Shown: piece by piece, positions 7,714 to 16,813 of the stretch
Layout of the letters: each line of letters starts with the position of its first letter
How positions within the stretch are numbered: position 1 is the stretch's first letter
DNA from: Pedobacter sp. L105
GTDB taxonomy: Bacteria; Bacteroidota; Bacteroidia; Sphingobacteriales; Sphingobacteriaceae
Reading direction: 5' to 3'
Length of the DNA stretch: 64,000 nucleotides
NCBI RefSeq assembly: GCF_009765875.1
Contig: NZ_LMUP01000002.1
Location: 434,001 to 498,000, forward strand
The notes under the pieces: model-generated
Told to the model about the DNA's origin: nothing
Database searches by the model: none
What the model saw: only the letters and a program-made list of their open reading frames with translations
Made by a program: the position numbers and the translations under genes

Positions 7714-10176
7714 TTAAGAATTAACTCCTTCCAATTGCGTTACAGATAGGTTAGCATCTTTACTTTCAGGGAACTTTTCCCAGTACCATTCGCGGTAGCA
7801 AAAAGTGAGTGTTGCATCTTTGTGAGGCATTTTTATGATGTGCTGATAACGGTATCCCAGGCGTGTTCCAAATAGGTGCATCGCCCTTGATTCTACAGCG
7901 GCTTCACCTATACATTTTCCTACAACAGGATGTGCAAATACCCAGTCGAGCATGACCTGCCCGGTTGGAAAACTAAATTTCTTCTCCTTCTCGGTTGGGG
8001 CGATCAGTAAATGTGAACCATAATCTGTGGCCAGTGCATCATAATAAGCACCAACAGTATCACGCATCGGCCAGTAAGGCTCTATATTAAACGTTGGTAC
8101 ACCATTAATCTCCCCAATAAAACTATGTGAATGATCGCTTGGGATCAGTGTACGGTAAAAAGTTTCCAGCCCTTTTATTGGTCCGTCCATTTTCCAGATG
8201 GGTTTGGTATGTTCCTGGTTAAACCAATCATGCACCATCTCCAAATCGCGGTCTATATCAAAAGAACGAAGGGTAATTGTAATATCTTCCTTGGGGAAAT
8301 ACCTGCTGTACAGGATATCTTTTGTTGCAGGTTTGATCAGGTTATCGCAAAAGAAATACCTGTTCAAAGGATTAGGATAGTCCCTGTAAATAGCCGGATT
8401 TTCAATCGGTGCGCTGGCTTCATCAATATTATATAAATTGGTGAGCAGGTTTCCTTTCATTGCCCAGCTTCTGCTATTGATCACATAATCTACAAAACCA
8501 GTGGTATCTGCATCTTCAAACTGTTTAAATTCCAGGTACAGCAGATCAATCAGTAATCTTTCATCGGCCAGTCCGTTACATCCCAATGCATTTACAACAC
8601 CTAAAAGATTATTGATCAATAAATAGTAAGTGTATTTGGGCAAAATATAGGCTTCGGGTACGATAGAACCGCTTTCATCGGCCAAACCAGGAAGATAAGC
8701 AGAGAGTTCTTCGGCTTTTCCTTCTCTAAAAAAAAACCCCTGGTTGTCCCGGAAATAAAGCTTCGCAGGGAAATGATGACTATCCAGTTCTACCAGTACA
8801 TTCTGCTGATGAAATTCAAAAGCCATCCCGTATTTATTCAGGATGCCGATCAGCGGGCCCACACAGATATGAAGATATTGTTTAAACCAGTTAATGGCAA
8901 CCTGATCAACAGGTTTGTTTTTAGACTTTGCAGCGGCAGTAATCACATTCACGATCCTTGGTACCTGCCCCAGCAAACCATCCTGACAAAGTGCAGCCAG
9001 CAGGGTGACATTCTTTTCTGCGGCCTCATTTTTAAATACATTATTACGGATACTGATATTAAAACCATCTATCAATTTCCCCTGGTGGGAAACAGTGATA
9101 AAAGCGGGGTCGGTAATAAATTCAATTTCCGGAAAATCCTGCTTCAAAGCTTTACCAAGGTCTGTTTTTAACAGACGGCTGATATCATATCCGCGGTGTA
9201 ATTCACGCAATAAATTTACCCGTTCTGAATTGGTGATCTTTACATGCAGGGAAAACTTAAACATCCAGTCGCTCTCCCGGTTATAAACTGTCCGCACAGA
9301 TGAAGTAGGTGTATACAATGGCCCCCATTTACCCAGACTGCGTAATAAACCTGTCTGCTCCATCTCTATCACTTCTGGTAAAGCCAGTAAATACTCTGCT
9401 TCCCAGGGATGCATAGGTACCACCTTCCAGGATGGGTACTGATCAAGCAGTACCGGCAAATCATCGGCTTCTAAAATATACTTCCGCAATTCTGTTTTGA
9501 AAACAGCGGTTACATCAAATCCTTCGGCATTTTGTTCACCAACGTTTTCTGGTGCGATCAGAAAATACCACAATTGAAACCTGCCTGCGGTTTCGGGTGA
9601 ATAGGTGAGCAGCTGTTCTTCATTTTTAAAGCCAGTCCTTCCCTTCGGCAGCGGATGGGCATTATGCCCCAAAACCAACGACTGCTCCGCCTCGATAAAA
9701 TCTTGCTGTACCGCATTCACCTGTTTTCCGGTACGGTTAAAATGGTCAAGAAATACATTTAAATTCTCAATGCTATTTAGCAGGCGTTCTTTTACCAGCC
9801 CGGCCTGTACTTCAGGAAATTCGGCACTGGCAAACAGCACTACCAATTCCATAAAACGAATGGCATCTATGGGTGAAATCTGATCTGTTTTAAGGTTTCG
9901 TTCTACAACCGGAAAATCAAATAAGTGGCGTCCGCTTTCTGCATAGTATTTTAGAGGAGCAAATACTTCAAAGCCCAAATCGGAAAAATCAAAGCGGATA
10001 TGCAGCTCATGCGGATTTGTTTTCAGATAAGCTGCCAGGGGCAGGTCATATTTGGGTACGCCCAGGTAACGACTCCAATTGGTAAATTCCCGGCAATAAC
10101 TGTTTAATAGAGAATTGAAATTAATTTCTCCTGACGTCTGCTGTAGTTTTGCTAAACTGTAAGTATTCGTTTCCAT
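7714..10176 (-). CDS. Fused IucA/IucC NIS synthetase and GNAT hydroxylamine acyltransferase
   Basis: An 820-aa bifunctional siderophore enzyme. Residues about 1-600 are an IucA/IucC synthetase: LVLGHNAHPLPKGRTGF near 165-180, PMHPWEAEY near 255, TSSVRTVY near 290, KITNSER near 312 and the ATP-site FEFHQQNVLVELD near 460. Residues about 630-810 are a GNAT domain of the IucB/RhbD/AlcE type (LRSFDIDRDLEMVHDWFN, then GEINGVPTFNIEPYWP and RLGYRYQHIIKMPHKDA), which would acylate the N-hydroxylated amine. In the rhizobactin rhbBCDEF order this is RhbC joined to RhbD. The start overlaps the decarboxylase 3' end by 56 bp, so translation is probably coupled. Confidence 0.93.
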   Translation of the reverse strand: METNTYSLAKLQQTSGEINFNSLLNSYCREFTNWSRYLGVPKYDLPLAAYLKTNPHELHIRFDFSDLGFEVFAPLKYYAESGRHLFDFPVVERNLKTDQISPIDAIRFMELVVLFASAEFPEVQAGLVKERLLNSIENLNVFLDHFNRTGKQVNAVQQDFIEAEQSLVLGHNAHPLPKGRTGFKNEEQLLTYSPETAGRFQLWYFLIAPENVGEQNAEGFDVTAVFKTELRKYILEADDLPVLLDQYPSWKVVPMHPWEAEYLLALPEVIEMEQTGLLRSLGKWGPLYTPTSSVRTVYNRESDWMFKFSLHVKITNSERVNLLRELHRGYDISRLLKTDLGKALKQDFPEIEFITDPAFITVSHQGKLIDGFNISIRNNVFKNEAAEKNVTLLAALCQDGLLGQVPRIVNVITAAAKSKNKPVDQVAINWFKQYLHICVGPLIGILNKYGMAFEFHQQNVLVELDSHHFPAKLYFRDNQGFFFREGKAEELSAYLPGLADESGSIVPEAYILPKYTYYLLINNLLGVVNALGCNGLADERLLIDLLYLEFKQFEDADTTGFVDYVINSRSWAMKGNLLTNLYNIDEASAPIENPAIYRDYPNPLNRYFFCDNLIKPATKDILYSRYFPKEDITITLRSFDIDRDLEMVHDWFNQEHTKPIWKMDGPIKGLETFYRTLIPSDHSHSFIGEINGVPTFNIEPYWPMRDTVGAYYDALATDYGSHLLIAPTEKEKKFSFPTGQVMLDWVFAHPVVGKCIGEAAVESRAMHLFGTRLGYRYQHIIKMPHKDATLTFCYREWYWEKFPESKDANLSVTQLEGVNS

Positions 10177-11662
10177 GTTTTTTAATAATTTTGAAAATGT
10201 TTTTAACGTGATCTACTGTGGTAAGAGGATTGAGCAAAGTGAATTTGAGGTAGAATTGTTTATTGATCTTTGTCCCTGCAACCAATGCTTCCCCGCCGTT
10301 AAACATGCTTTTTTTAATAAACTGGTTCATTTTGCAAACGTCTGCCTCCCCTTCTCTGGGGTTGTAACGAAATACCAACGCACTGATATCAGATTCATTC
10401 ATCAATTCAAAAGCAGTATCTGCCTGGATCAGCGAGGCAACTTTTGCAGCCGTTTGGATGATGGTATCAAAATAGCCGCCTAATTTTGCTTTCCCCATCA
10501 TTCTGAGGGTGAACCAAAGTTTTAGCGCATCAAAACGCCTGGTGGTCTGGATAGATTTATTCACCTGGTTAGGTAAACCATCTTCATCGTGATCTTTAGG
10601 GTTCAGGTAATCGGCATAATGAGTGATCAGGTTAAAGAACTGCTTATCCTTTATTAAAAAAGCACCACTGCTCACTGGCTGAAAAAAGGACTTGTGGTAA
10701 TCTACAGTTACAGAATGGGCAAGCTCTATACCGTTGATTAAACTGCGGTGCTGATCGGTTAACAGCAGGCCGCAGCCATACGCTGCATCAACGTGGTACC
10801 ATAAATCGTACTTATTCGTTAACCTTCCAATCTCCTGTAGAGGATCTATATTTCCAAAATCCGTAGTGCCCGCCGTAGCCACAATAGCGATAGGTATATT
10901 TCCCAATTCAAGCTCTTGCTTAATGGCATCTTCAAGCAACACTGAATTCATTCTAAAACTTCTATCGGTTTTAATTTTCACCACCGCCTGCTCACCTAAT
11001 CCCAACAGGGAAGCATTTTTCTGAATGCTGAAATGCGCCATTTCTGAAACAAAAATCCGGAAACGAGAGGCCTCGGCAGGTAAACCTTTTAGTTTGATAT
11101 TGTGATGAAAATGTTTCAGGGAGAAATGATCCCTGGCCAGCAGCAAACCCATTAAATTACTTTGTGTACCGCCACTGGTAAATATACCGTCCGATTGGCT
11201 GCCATAACCAATCTCCTTGCAGGTCCATTCAATCAGCTTCTGCTCCATCAATGTCCCTCCGGCACTTTGGTCCCAGGTATCTAGTGATGAATTGATAGAA
11301 GAAATCATCACCTCCGCTGCGATAGCTGGTATCACTAAGGGGCAGTTTAAATGGGCGATATATTCAGGATGATGAAAAGCTACCGCATGATTGGTATATA
11401 ACGACTCCACTTCGGCCAATAGGCTATCGTAGTCTGACAAAGGCTGGTTGAAGTCTACCTTTGCAAATAATGGGCGCAGCTCTGAGGGGCTAACACCACT
11501 AAATGGCTTTTTATTCGTATTCAGGAAACGTTTAACCGCCATGCTTACTTTGCTGATGGCATGGAGATATTCCTCCTGGTTATCATGATGAAAGATCTCT
11601 CTCTGTGGATAATCATCAAATAAATTGATCAATGGTTCTTCTTGCAGGCTGATTGTTTGCAT
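10121..11662 (-). CDS. PLP-dependent group II decarboxylase (lysine/diaminobutyrate type) for siderophore synthesis
   Basis: A 513-aa PF00282-type decarboxylase related to DesA and RhbB, first gene of the siderophore operon. It would convert lysine to cadaverine, or diaminobutyrate to diaminopropane. The PLP-binding lysine is K324 in DYHKSF; other motifs are FTSGGTQSNLMG, VATAGTTDFGNIDPL and YHVDAAYGCG (the cofactor-pairing Asp). No diaminobutyrate aminotransferase (RhbA-like) is present, so lysine is the more economical substrate; this is inference. The last 56 bp overlap the next gene in another frame. A Fur-box-like palindrome lies upstream. Confidence 0.9.
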   Translation of the reverse strand: MQTISLQEEPLINLFDDYPQREIFHHDNQEEYLHAISKVSMAVKRFLNTNKKPFSGVSPSELRPLFAKVDFNQPLSDYDSLLAEVESLYTNHAVAFHHPEYIAHLNCPLVIPAIAAEVMISSINSSLDTWDQSAGGTLMEQKLIEWTCKEIGYGSQSDGIFTSGGTQSNLMGLLLARDHFSLKHFHHNIKLKGLPAEASRFRIFVSEMAHFSIQKNASLLGLGEQAVVKIKTDRSFRMNSVLLEDAIKQELELGNIPIAIVATAGTTDFGNIDPLQEIGRLTNKYDLWYHVDAAYGCGLLLTDQHRSLINGIELAHSVTVDYHKSFFQPVSSGAFLIKDKQFFNLITHYADYLNPKDHDEDGLPNQVNKSIQTTRRFDALKLWFTLRMMGKAKLGGYFDTIIQTAAKVASLIQADTAFELMNESDISALVFRYNPREGEADVCKMNQFIKKSMFNGGEALVAGTKINKQFYLKFTLLNPLTTVDHVKNIFKIIKKHGNEYLQFSKTTADVRRN

Positions 11663-11980
11663 AATGATTTGAGCTAATAATTTTTGAATTATATAATAAC
11701 ATCTTGCGGTAATTCGGAAATACTTGGTTTAACTAGCATAAAAACACGAAAAAGGAATAATCACGGCGATAATATTACCGCAATTGCAGCCTTTTAAGCG
11801 ATTTAATGTTTCACACAAAGTAATGCCTTATTAAGAACAATTCAAAACAATATTTAGAATTAATATAAATAATATTACAATAATCTAAATATCAAACATA
11901 TACATAACAATATTTTAGATAAACCAGAGTCCAAAAGAAGGATTCAAGATGAACGGGATAGGGGAACTCCCCCTGCCCAA
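11663..11980. promoter_or_regulatory. AT-rich upstream region of the siderophore operon
   Basis: This 318-bp non-coding stretch lies upstream of the decarboxylase. It holds a Fur-like palindrome (11852-11870), an inverted pair ATATTTAGA (11850-11858) / TCTAAATAT (11884-11892), a third related half-site near 11910-11919, and TATGTTTG on the minus strand (11900-11893), which fits the TAnnTTTG core. If that promoter is used, the 5' leader is about 220 nt. No ORF is credible here. Confidence 0.45.
11852..11870 (-). promoter_or_regulatory. Fur-box-like palindrome upstream of siderophore operon
   Basis: ATTTAGAAT-T-AATATAAAT is a 9-1-9 palindrome with 7 of 9 positions paired, near the putative operon promoter. 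The ATTTrGAAT half-site recurs at 12286 in front of the receptor gene. Iron/Fur control is inferred from shape and context. Confidence 0.5.
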
Positions 11981-12244
11981 TTACCTGGCCGATCGATCTT
12001 TATTCACATAAATAATTCCAATAACCTGAAGTTCCGGACGTAATTTTTGAACAATACTGCTCCATTTAGAAGGAAGAACTACAGCTTTTTTCTGTTTTTC
12101 AACTTTGCGACAGGCTTTTAAAGCGTCCTTTATTTCACCCTGAAAAATAGATATACAACCAGCCAAACTAACTACAAAAACAATGAATGCGGAGGTTAAA
12201 CCTAGCAATCGGCGCGGCGGGACTTGCAAATTTTCTATATTCAT
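11981..12244 (-). pseudogene. Truncated PepSY-TM (iron-regulated membrane protein) remnant
   Basis: An 87-codon ORF that matches only the start of PepSY-associated TM proteins, which often accompany TonB siderophore receptors and are thought to assist ferric siderophore reduction or uptake at the inner membrane. Seen: one transmembrane segment with the family's VSLAGCISIFQGEI pattern (residues about 18-40), then a PSK...LRPELQVIGIIYVNKDRSA stretch like the first PepSY repeat. Intact members are about 370-500 residues with three or more TM segments. The frame stops after DRSAR and the downstream DNA shows no continuation. It is most likely a decayed accessory gene of the siderophore locus; a functional micro-protein is less likely. 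Confidence 0.6.
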
Positions 12245-12285
12245 ACTAAGGATGTGGTAGACAAAAATATAAAAATAATTAGATT

Positions 12286-12304
12286 ATTTGGAATTAATCC
12301 AAAT
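12286..12304 (+). promoter_or_regulatory. Fur-box-like palindrome upstream of TonB receptor
   Basis: ATTTGGAATTAATCCAAAT is a 9-1-9 palindrome with 8 of 9 positions paired, 39 bp before the receptor ATG. It abuts TAGTCTTTG (12305-12313), a near-match to the TAnnTTTG core, so a bound repressor would occlude the promoter. Fur control is inferred. Confidence 0.55.
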
Positions 12305-12343
12305 TAGTCTTTGCTTTGCGGTGTAAAATTTAAAACAAAACGC

Positions 12344-14776
12344 ATGAAAAAACCTCTCTACTTAATTTTAATTCTTATAACTATCTTTACTGTCTGTACA
12401 GACGCCCAAACGATATCCGGAACTATTAAAAGCGATGCACAGCCACTCAGCGGCGCCAGTGTCAGAATTGAAGGTAAAAAACTGGAAACAAGCTCCGATC
12501 AGGATGGGCATTTTCAGCTCCAGCTTGCGCCAGGAACATACAATCTGCTGGTGAGTTATATCGGCTATACACAGCAGGTACAAAAAGTAAACCTAAGCAA
12601 AGGACAAAACCTAAAACTTGATTTAATGCTCAAACCGGGAAACTACATGGATGAAGTTGTGGTAGTCTCGTCACGTAAACCTACAAAGATCAGTGAAGTT
12701 CCGGGAACCATCTGGATTGTAGATAACCAGCGTTTGCAGGAACAGATCAGGGCAGGTGTAAGTTTGAAGGAAGCTTTGGCCCAGCTCATCCCCGGTCTTG
12801 ATGCAGGCCCGGAAGGCCGTACCAATTATGGACAAAACCTACGTGGCAGAAATGTACTGGTGATGATTGACGGTGTTTCTTTAAACAGTACCAGAAATGT
12901 AAGCAGGCAATTTGATGCGATTGATCCGTTTAACATTGAACGCATTGAGGTGCTTTCTGGCGCAAGTGCCGTTTATGGTGGTGGCGCAACCGGTGGAATT
13001 ATTAACATTATCACTAAAAAAGGACAAAGCGGCCCCACTGCTTTTACTACTGAAGCCGGTGCACGCAGTGGATTGAAGCAAAAAAATGACCTTGATATCC
13101 GTATAGATCAGGCCATATCTGGTGGAAATGAAAATTTCACAGGCAGGTTAGGCATTGCTTATCAAAAAAACAATGCTGCATATGGTGCAGACAACAAACA
13201 GATCTTTACAGATATCACTCAAACTGACCTGCAGTACAATCAGTCTTTTGATATTTTTGCCAATACAGAGTTTAAACTCACTACTAAACAGACGTTAAAA
13301 GTCAATGCGCAGTATTACAATTCTGGTTATGTAGGCAACAGAGATCTTTTTCTGGGAACCAACCTTGCGGGATTATTGAGTAATCCATCTTTACTGGAAA
13401 TGAGAAATGGTTTCGTTTCTTCAGTAACACCACAAACTTCAAGGGCTTCTATCAATGCCGATTACCACGCGGCAGATATCCTGGGCGGTCAGGATCTGTA
13501 TGTACAGGGATCTTCCAGAAATGAAAAATTCAGCTTTCACCCCTTCCCCGCCCAGGTAAGAAATGCCTCTGTCCCTGGAGGAGGGATACTTTATGGCGGA
13601 TCTTCTACGCAACGTACACAATACAATGCCCTGAAAGCAGCACTGACAAAACAATGGTCGGCCTTTAACATTACCTATGGTGTGGATGCCGATAACGAAG
13701 GTTTTAACGCACAACAAACATTATTCGACAGAACTGCAACTGCTACGAGCGGTGGCCTGATCAATAACGGGATCGCTACTACAGGACGTTATCCGGGGTA
13801 TACGGTAAATAGTCTTTCGGGTTTTGCACAGGCACAATGGAACCTGACTGAAAAACTGAGCCTGTCTGGCGGAGTAAGACAGCAAAGGCTCAATGTAAGT
13901 GTAGATGATTTTGCAGGCGCAGATGTTCAGGCACTGATTGCCTATGGTTTAGGTCAAACTGCCACACCTATTCCGGGCGGTAAAAATCATTATGATGTGA
14001 ACCTGCTCAATGGAGGTCTGGTTTACAAACTTTCAGCACCAGAACAGGTATGGCTTAACTATTCACAAGGTTTTTCACTGGCCGATCCTGCAAAATATTA
14101 CGGACAGGGTACTTATCAGCTGGTGGGCACCAATTGGAACCTGCTTAATGGAACAAGCGTAAGCACATCCCCTTTAACAGGAATTAAAACCGATCAGCTG
14201 GAAGCCGGATGGCGCCACCGCAGTAAAATCATCAATGCACAGTTAGCTGCATTTTATTCCTGGTCGGATAAAAACCTGGCCATTGTTCCAATTACCCTGG
14301 CGGTGAATGTGATCGATCAGAAACAGCGTAATCTTGGAGTTGAAGGTTCCCTGCAGGTGAACCTGCCTGATGGTTTTGAGGTTGGCGGAAATGGTTTATA
14401 CATTAAAACGCAAAATAAGGTAGATGACTCCTGGAAGTTACAGACGGTAACAACTGCAAGTCCGTCCAAAGCTACAGCTTTCCTGGGCTGGAGAAACCAA
14501 TCCGTAGGATTTAAAGTTCAGGGGTTCCGTTCCTTCGATCTGACGGATGCTCTGGATAGTAAACTGAAAGGATATACTACACTGGATATTTTAGGTAATG
14601 TAAAACTGCCATTGGGTACGCTTTCTTTTGGTGTACAAAATCTGCTGAACAAAGAGTACCAGACCATCTGGAGCCAGCGCTCACAGTTATTATACAAGGG
14701 TTTAGCTACTCCCGCAACTTTCTATTATGCAGGCCGGGGCCGCACTTATAACCTAAGTTATACCATCAATTATTAA
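12344..14776 (+). CDS. TonB-dependent siderophore receptor with CarboxypepD_reg-like domain
   Basis: An 810-aa outer-membrane receptor from the ATG at 12344; a TTG 33 bp upstream is a poorer start because the signal peptide MKKPLYLILILITIFTVCTDA begins at 12344. Residues about 25-105 are a CarboxypepD_reg-like domain (ISGTIKSDAQPLSGASVRIEG), the plug follows with ALAQLIPGLDA and NLRGRNVLVMIDGVSL, and the barrel ends in aromatic YNLSYTINY. There is no SusD partner and its size fits an IutA/FecA-like importer. Divergence from the siderophore operon, with Fur-like sites on both sides, suggests it takes up the siderophore made there. No periplasmic permease genes are nearby. Confidence 0.9.
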   Translation: MKKPLYLILILITIFTVCTDAQTISGTIKSDAQPLSGASVRIEGKKLETSSDQDGHFQLQLAPGTYNLLVSYIGYTQQVQKVNLSKGQNLKLDLMLKPGNYMDEVVVVSSRKPTKISEVPGTIWIVDNQRLQEQIRAGVSLKEALAQLIPGLDAGPEGRTNYGQNLRGRNVLVMIDGVSLNSTRNVSRQFDAIDPFNIERIEVLSGASAVYGGGATGGIINIITKKGQSGPTAFTTEAGARSGLKQKNDLDIRIDQAISGGNENFTGRLGIAYQKNNAAYGADNKQIFTDITQTDLQYNQSFDIFANTEFKLTTKQTLKVNAQYYNSGYVGNRDLFLGTNLAGLLSNPSLLEMRNGFVSSVTPQTSRASINADYHAADILGGQDLYVQGSSRNEKFSFHPFPAQVRNASVPGGGILYGGSSTQRTQYNALKAALTKQWSAFNITYGVDADNEGFNAQQTLFDRTATATSGGLINNGIATTGRYPGYTVNSLSGFAQAQWNLTEKLSLSGGVRQQRLNVSVDDFAGADVQALIAYGLGQTATPIPGGKNHYDVNLLNGGLVYKLSAPEQVWLNYSQGFSLADPAKYYGQGTYQLVGTNWNLLNGTSVSTSPLTGIKTDQLEAGWRHRSKIINAQLAAFYSWSDKNLAIVPITLAVNVIDQKQRNLGVEGSLQVNLPDGFEVGGNGLYIKTQNKVDDSWKLQTVTTASPSKATAFLGWRNQSVGFKVQGFRSFDLTDALDSKLKGYTTLDILGNVKLPLGTLSFGVQNLLNKEYQTIWSQRSQLLYKGLATPATFYYAGRGRTYNLSYTINY

Positions 14777-14785
14777 TGTTTTCTT

Positions 14786-14818
14786 AATAAAGGGGTATTC
14801 CTGTGATGCCCCTTTATT
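14786..14818. terminator. Bidirectional terminator
   Basis: AATAAAGGGG pairs with CCCCTTTATT (10-bp stem, 13-base loop), followed by T residues on the plus strand and preceded by A residues that serve the minus strand. It overlaps the stop codon of the convergent esterase gene. Confidence 0.85.
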
Positions 14819-16790
14819 TTTTCAGTTCCCACTGTTCTCCAAAAAATCCTGCACGGATTACTTTACCAGGATAAACAGCGCCGGGAGGTGTATCCAGATC
14901 GATAATCGCCCAATCAGGCAGCATCGGTATTTGTTTCGCATTATTTAAAAAAGCCTCTTCCCTAAACGTAAAACCACTATTTAAAACCAGGTATTTTTTA
15001 GGGTTTAAAGGATTTGGATAGATCATTACCAGCGCGTGATTCTTAGACGAATAGGTGCTATCGCCAACATAAATTTGTTTCGAATCCCTTTTTATAGGAA
15101 GCCTGTTATTGATCTCCCTGATTACCATATTACTTTCTTCATCTCCAAAAACAACCAAATTAGCAGACAGGTCGGCCCCGGTAATATCTACATCATTCTT
15201 CACGATGGGCTCTCCGCGAAACTGCCTCCTCCACTGGATCACAAAACGTTCCAGTTCCGATTTTGACCATTGGTCAAACAGCAGGTTTTTACTCTTGCCT
15301 GTTGGCCTGACCACGATAAAAGCCGACATAAAAGCATCATCAACCGGCCCCTGGAAATCATGTTTTTTTACCAGCCCGGGTTTGGCACTGCCGATCATCC
15401 ATTGGGCATTCTCCAAATGAAAATTGAGCGGTGACTTAGCCAACTGTTTTATGGTGACTGCGGTTCCATCAATATTGATCATCACCGGCTTTTTTAAATC
15501 TACCACAGCAGATAAAACTGAAGGGTCTAAACTCAGTGCAGTGACATTGGCGGTTTTTAAAGCAATCGTCTGGCCTGTAATGGCACCATCAACCCTTGTT
15601 CTTTCCCAATGTTCTTTTAAGGCATCGACCGTTAACCAATACATTTTATTGTACTTCAGCGTATAAGTAGTGAAATGCAGTTTTTTTGGTGCCGGACGTT
15701 TACCTTTTACAGCTTCTATTTCCAGCAGGCTATCCACTGTTTTTGCGGCGACTGGCGTGTATGCATGACCAATATTTGTTCCTACAACGCGGGTAAGTGA
15801 TAAACCTTCTGCTTTCATCGCCCTTTCCATTACATCTGCAGCCTGTTTTTGCTGGTCTTTATCTCCATTATAGGCAACAATAGGCAGATTGGATAAATTA
15901 CTGGCATCATCGGTACAATCATATAAATGCAGCAGTTTCTTTTCATACCAATTTGGATGAAGGACTTCCTTATCTAATAACAAAAAGTCTGTAGTTTCCG
16001 CAAAACCGGCACCCGGATTGGCAGCGATCCACCAGTCGGGATAATGTACAGCGAAATGCCATACTGCAGCTCCGCCCATAGAAAAGCCCCTGTTAAATAT
16101 GCCCTTTTCATTGATGGAATATTGCTTTTTTACAGCTTCCATCGCTTCCAGCACATCCACTTCTCCTGCAAATTTAAAACCATTGCAATATCTGCCATAA
16201 GGATATAACATGATCGTATTTTTCATTGCCGGCATTAACGGGAAAAACCCTTTTCCATTGGCTATAAAATTGACCTCTGATAAATACTCACTGCGCCCAT
16301 GGAACCACAGGGTAAGATTAAATTTCGCACCATTGGGACTATAATTCTCTGGTATACTCAGGCCATAAGGCTGCGCTGATCCGTCTATTTTAGAAATATA
16401 ACCTCTTACCACCTCCCCTTTCTGTGTAGTCCAGGGTGCCTTACCTTCCAAAAGGTCTTTTGCCCGCTGCTGTCCTTCCTGTAACAGGGTTCTGGCCAGT
16501 GCAACCTCCGGCAGGTGAAAAAACTCGTGGTATCTCACCGCATAATCTACTGCCTTATAATAGATCAGTACATCCGGCAGCAGGTCCTGCGTAAATTGAT
16601 CTTCCTTTATTTTTAGCTGGTCAATTGTTTTTGCAAAAGCCTCTAAACCCAGCATCAGTTCCTGCTCTTCTTTATCGCTGATCTGCACTCCTTCCGCAGG
16701 GATTCGCCGCACGCCCGGAAGATCTTTTTGCTGTGCAAATCCAAGCTGGGCAAACAAGAGAAGCAAAATAGAATAACTGATAAAGCGCAT
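14814..16790 (-). CDS. Secreted alpha/beta-hydrolase, putative esterase or peptidase
   Basis: A 658-aa exported hydrolase. The signal peptide is MRFISYSILLLLFAQLGFAQ. The catalytic domain lies in the middle: a strand preceding LTLWFHGRSEY, the nucleophile elbow GFSMGGAA with S237, and a candidate His in GTNIGHAYTPVA. The N-terminal region (about 25-160) is helical and the C-terminal 250 residues are a separate domain with RGEPIVKNDVDIT and NLVVFGDEESN, common in Bacteroidetes prolyl-oligopeptidase-like esterases that act on plant or glycan esters. The FG-GAP/cytochrome gene stops 23 bp upstream on the same strand, so the two form a likely operon. The true substrate is unknown. Confidence 0.78.
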   Translation of the reverse strand: MRFISYSILLLLFAQLGFAQQKDLPGVRRIPAEGVQISDKEEQELMLGLEAFAKTIDQLKIKEDQFTQDLLPDVLIYYKAVDYAVRYHEFFHLPEVALARTLLQEGQQRAKDLLEGKAPWTTQKGEVVRGYISKIDGSAQPYGLSIPENYSPNGAKFNLTLWFHGRSEYLSEVNFIANGKGFFPLMPAMKNTIMLYPYGRYCNGFKFAGEVDVLEAMEAVKKQYSINEKGIFNRGFSMGGAAVWHFAVHYPDWWIAANPGAGFAETTDFLLLDKEVLHPNWYEKKLLHLYDCTDDASNLSNLPIVAYNGDKDQQKQAADVMERAMKAEGLSLTRVVGTNIGHAYTPVAAKTVDSLLEIEAVKGKRPAPKKLHFTTYTLKYNKMYWLTVDALKEHWERTRVDGAITGQTIALKTANVTALSLDPSVLSAVVDLKKPVMINIDGTAVTIKQLAKSPLNFHLENAQWMIGSAKPGLVKKHDFQGPVDDAFMSAFIVVRPTGKSKNLLFDQWSKSELERFVIQWRRQFRGEPIVKNDVDITGADLSANLVVFGDEESNMVIREINNRLPIKRDSKQIYVGDSTYSSKNHALVMIYPNPLNPKKYLVLNSGFTFREEAFLNNAKQIPMLPDWAIIDLDTPPGAVYPGKVIRAGFFGEQWELKK

Positions 16791-16813
16791 AAGACAGGAT
16801 TTGGAATGAATAA

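Noticed and set aside
8131..9286. Several ORFs opposite the siderophore fusion gene
   Set aside because: They are shadows of a well-supported 820-aa gene on the other strand and show no protein-family features.
11951..11970. GGGGA/TCCCC small inverted repeat near the PepSY remnant
   Set aside because: Only 5 paired bases and no T-run; too weak to call a terminator.
12344..14776. A SusC-type starch/glycan receptor
   Set aside because: Shorter than typical SusC (about 1000 residues), no SusD beside it, and Fur-like sites with siderophore genes support an iron-siderophore receptor.
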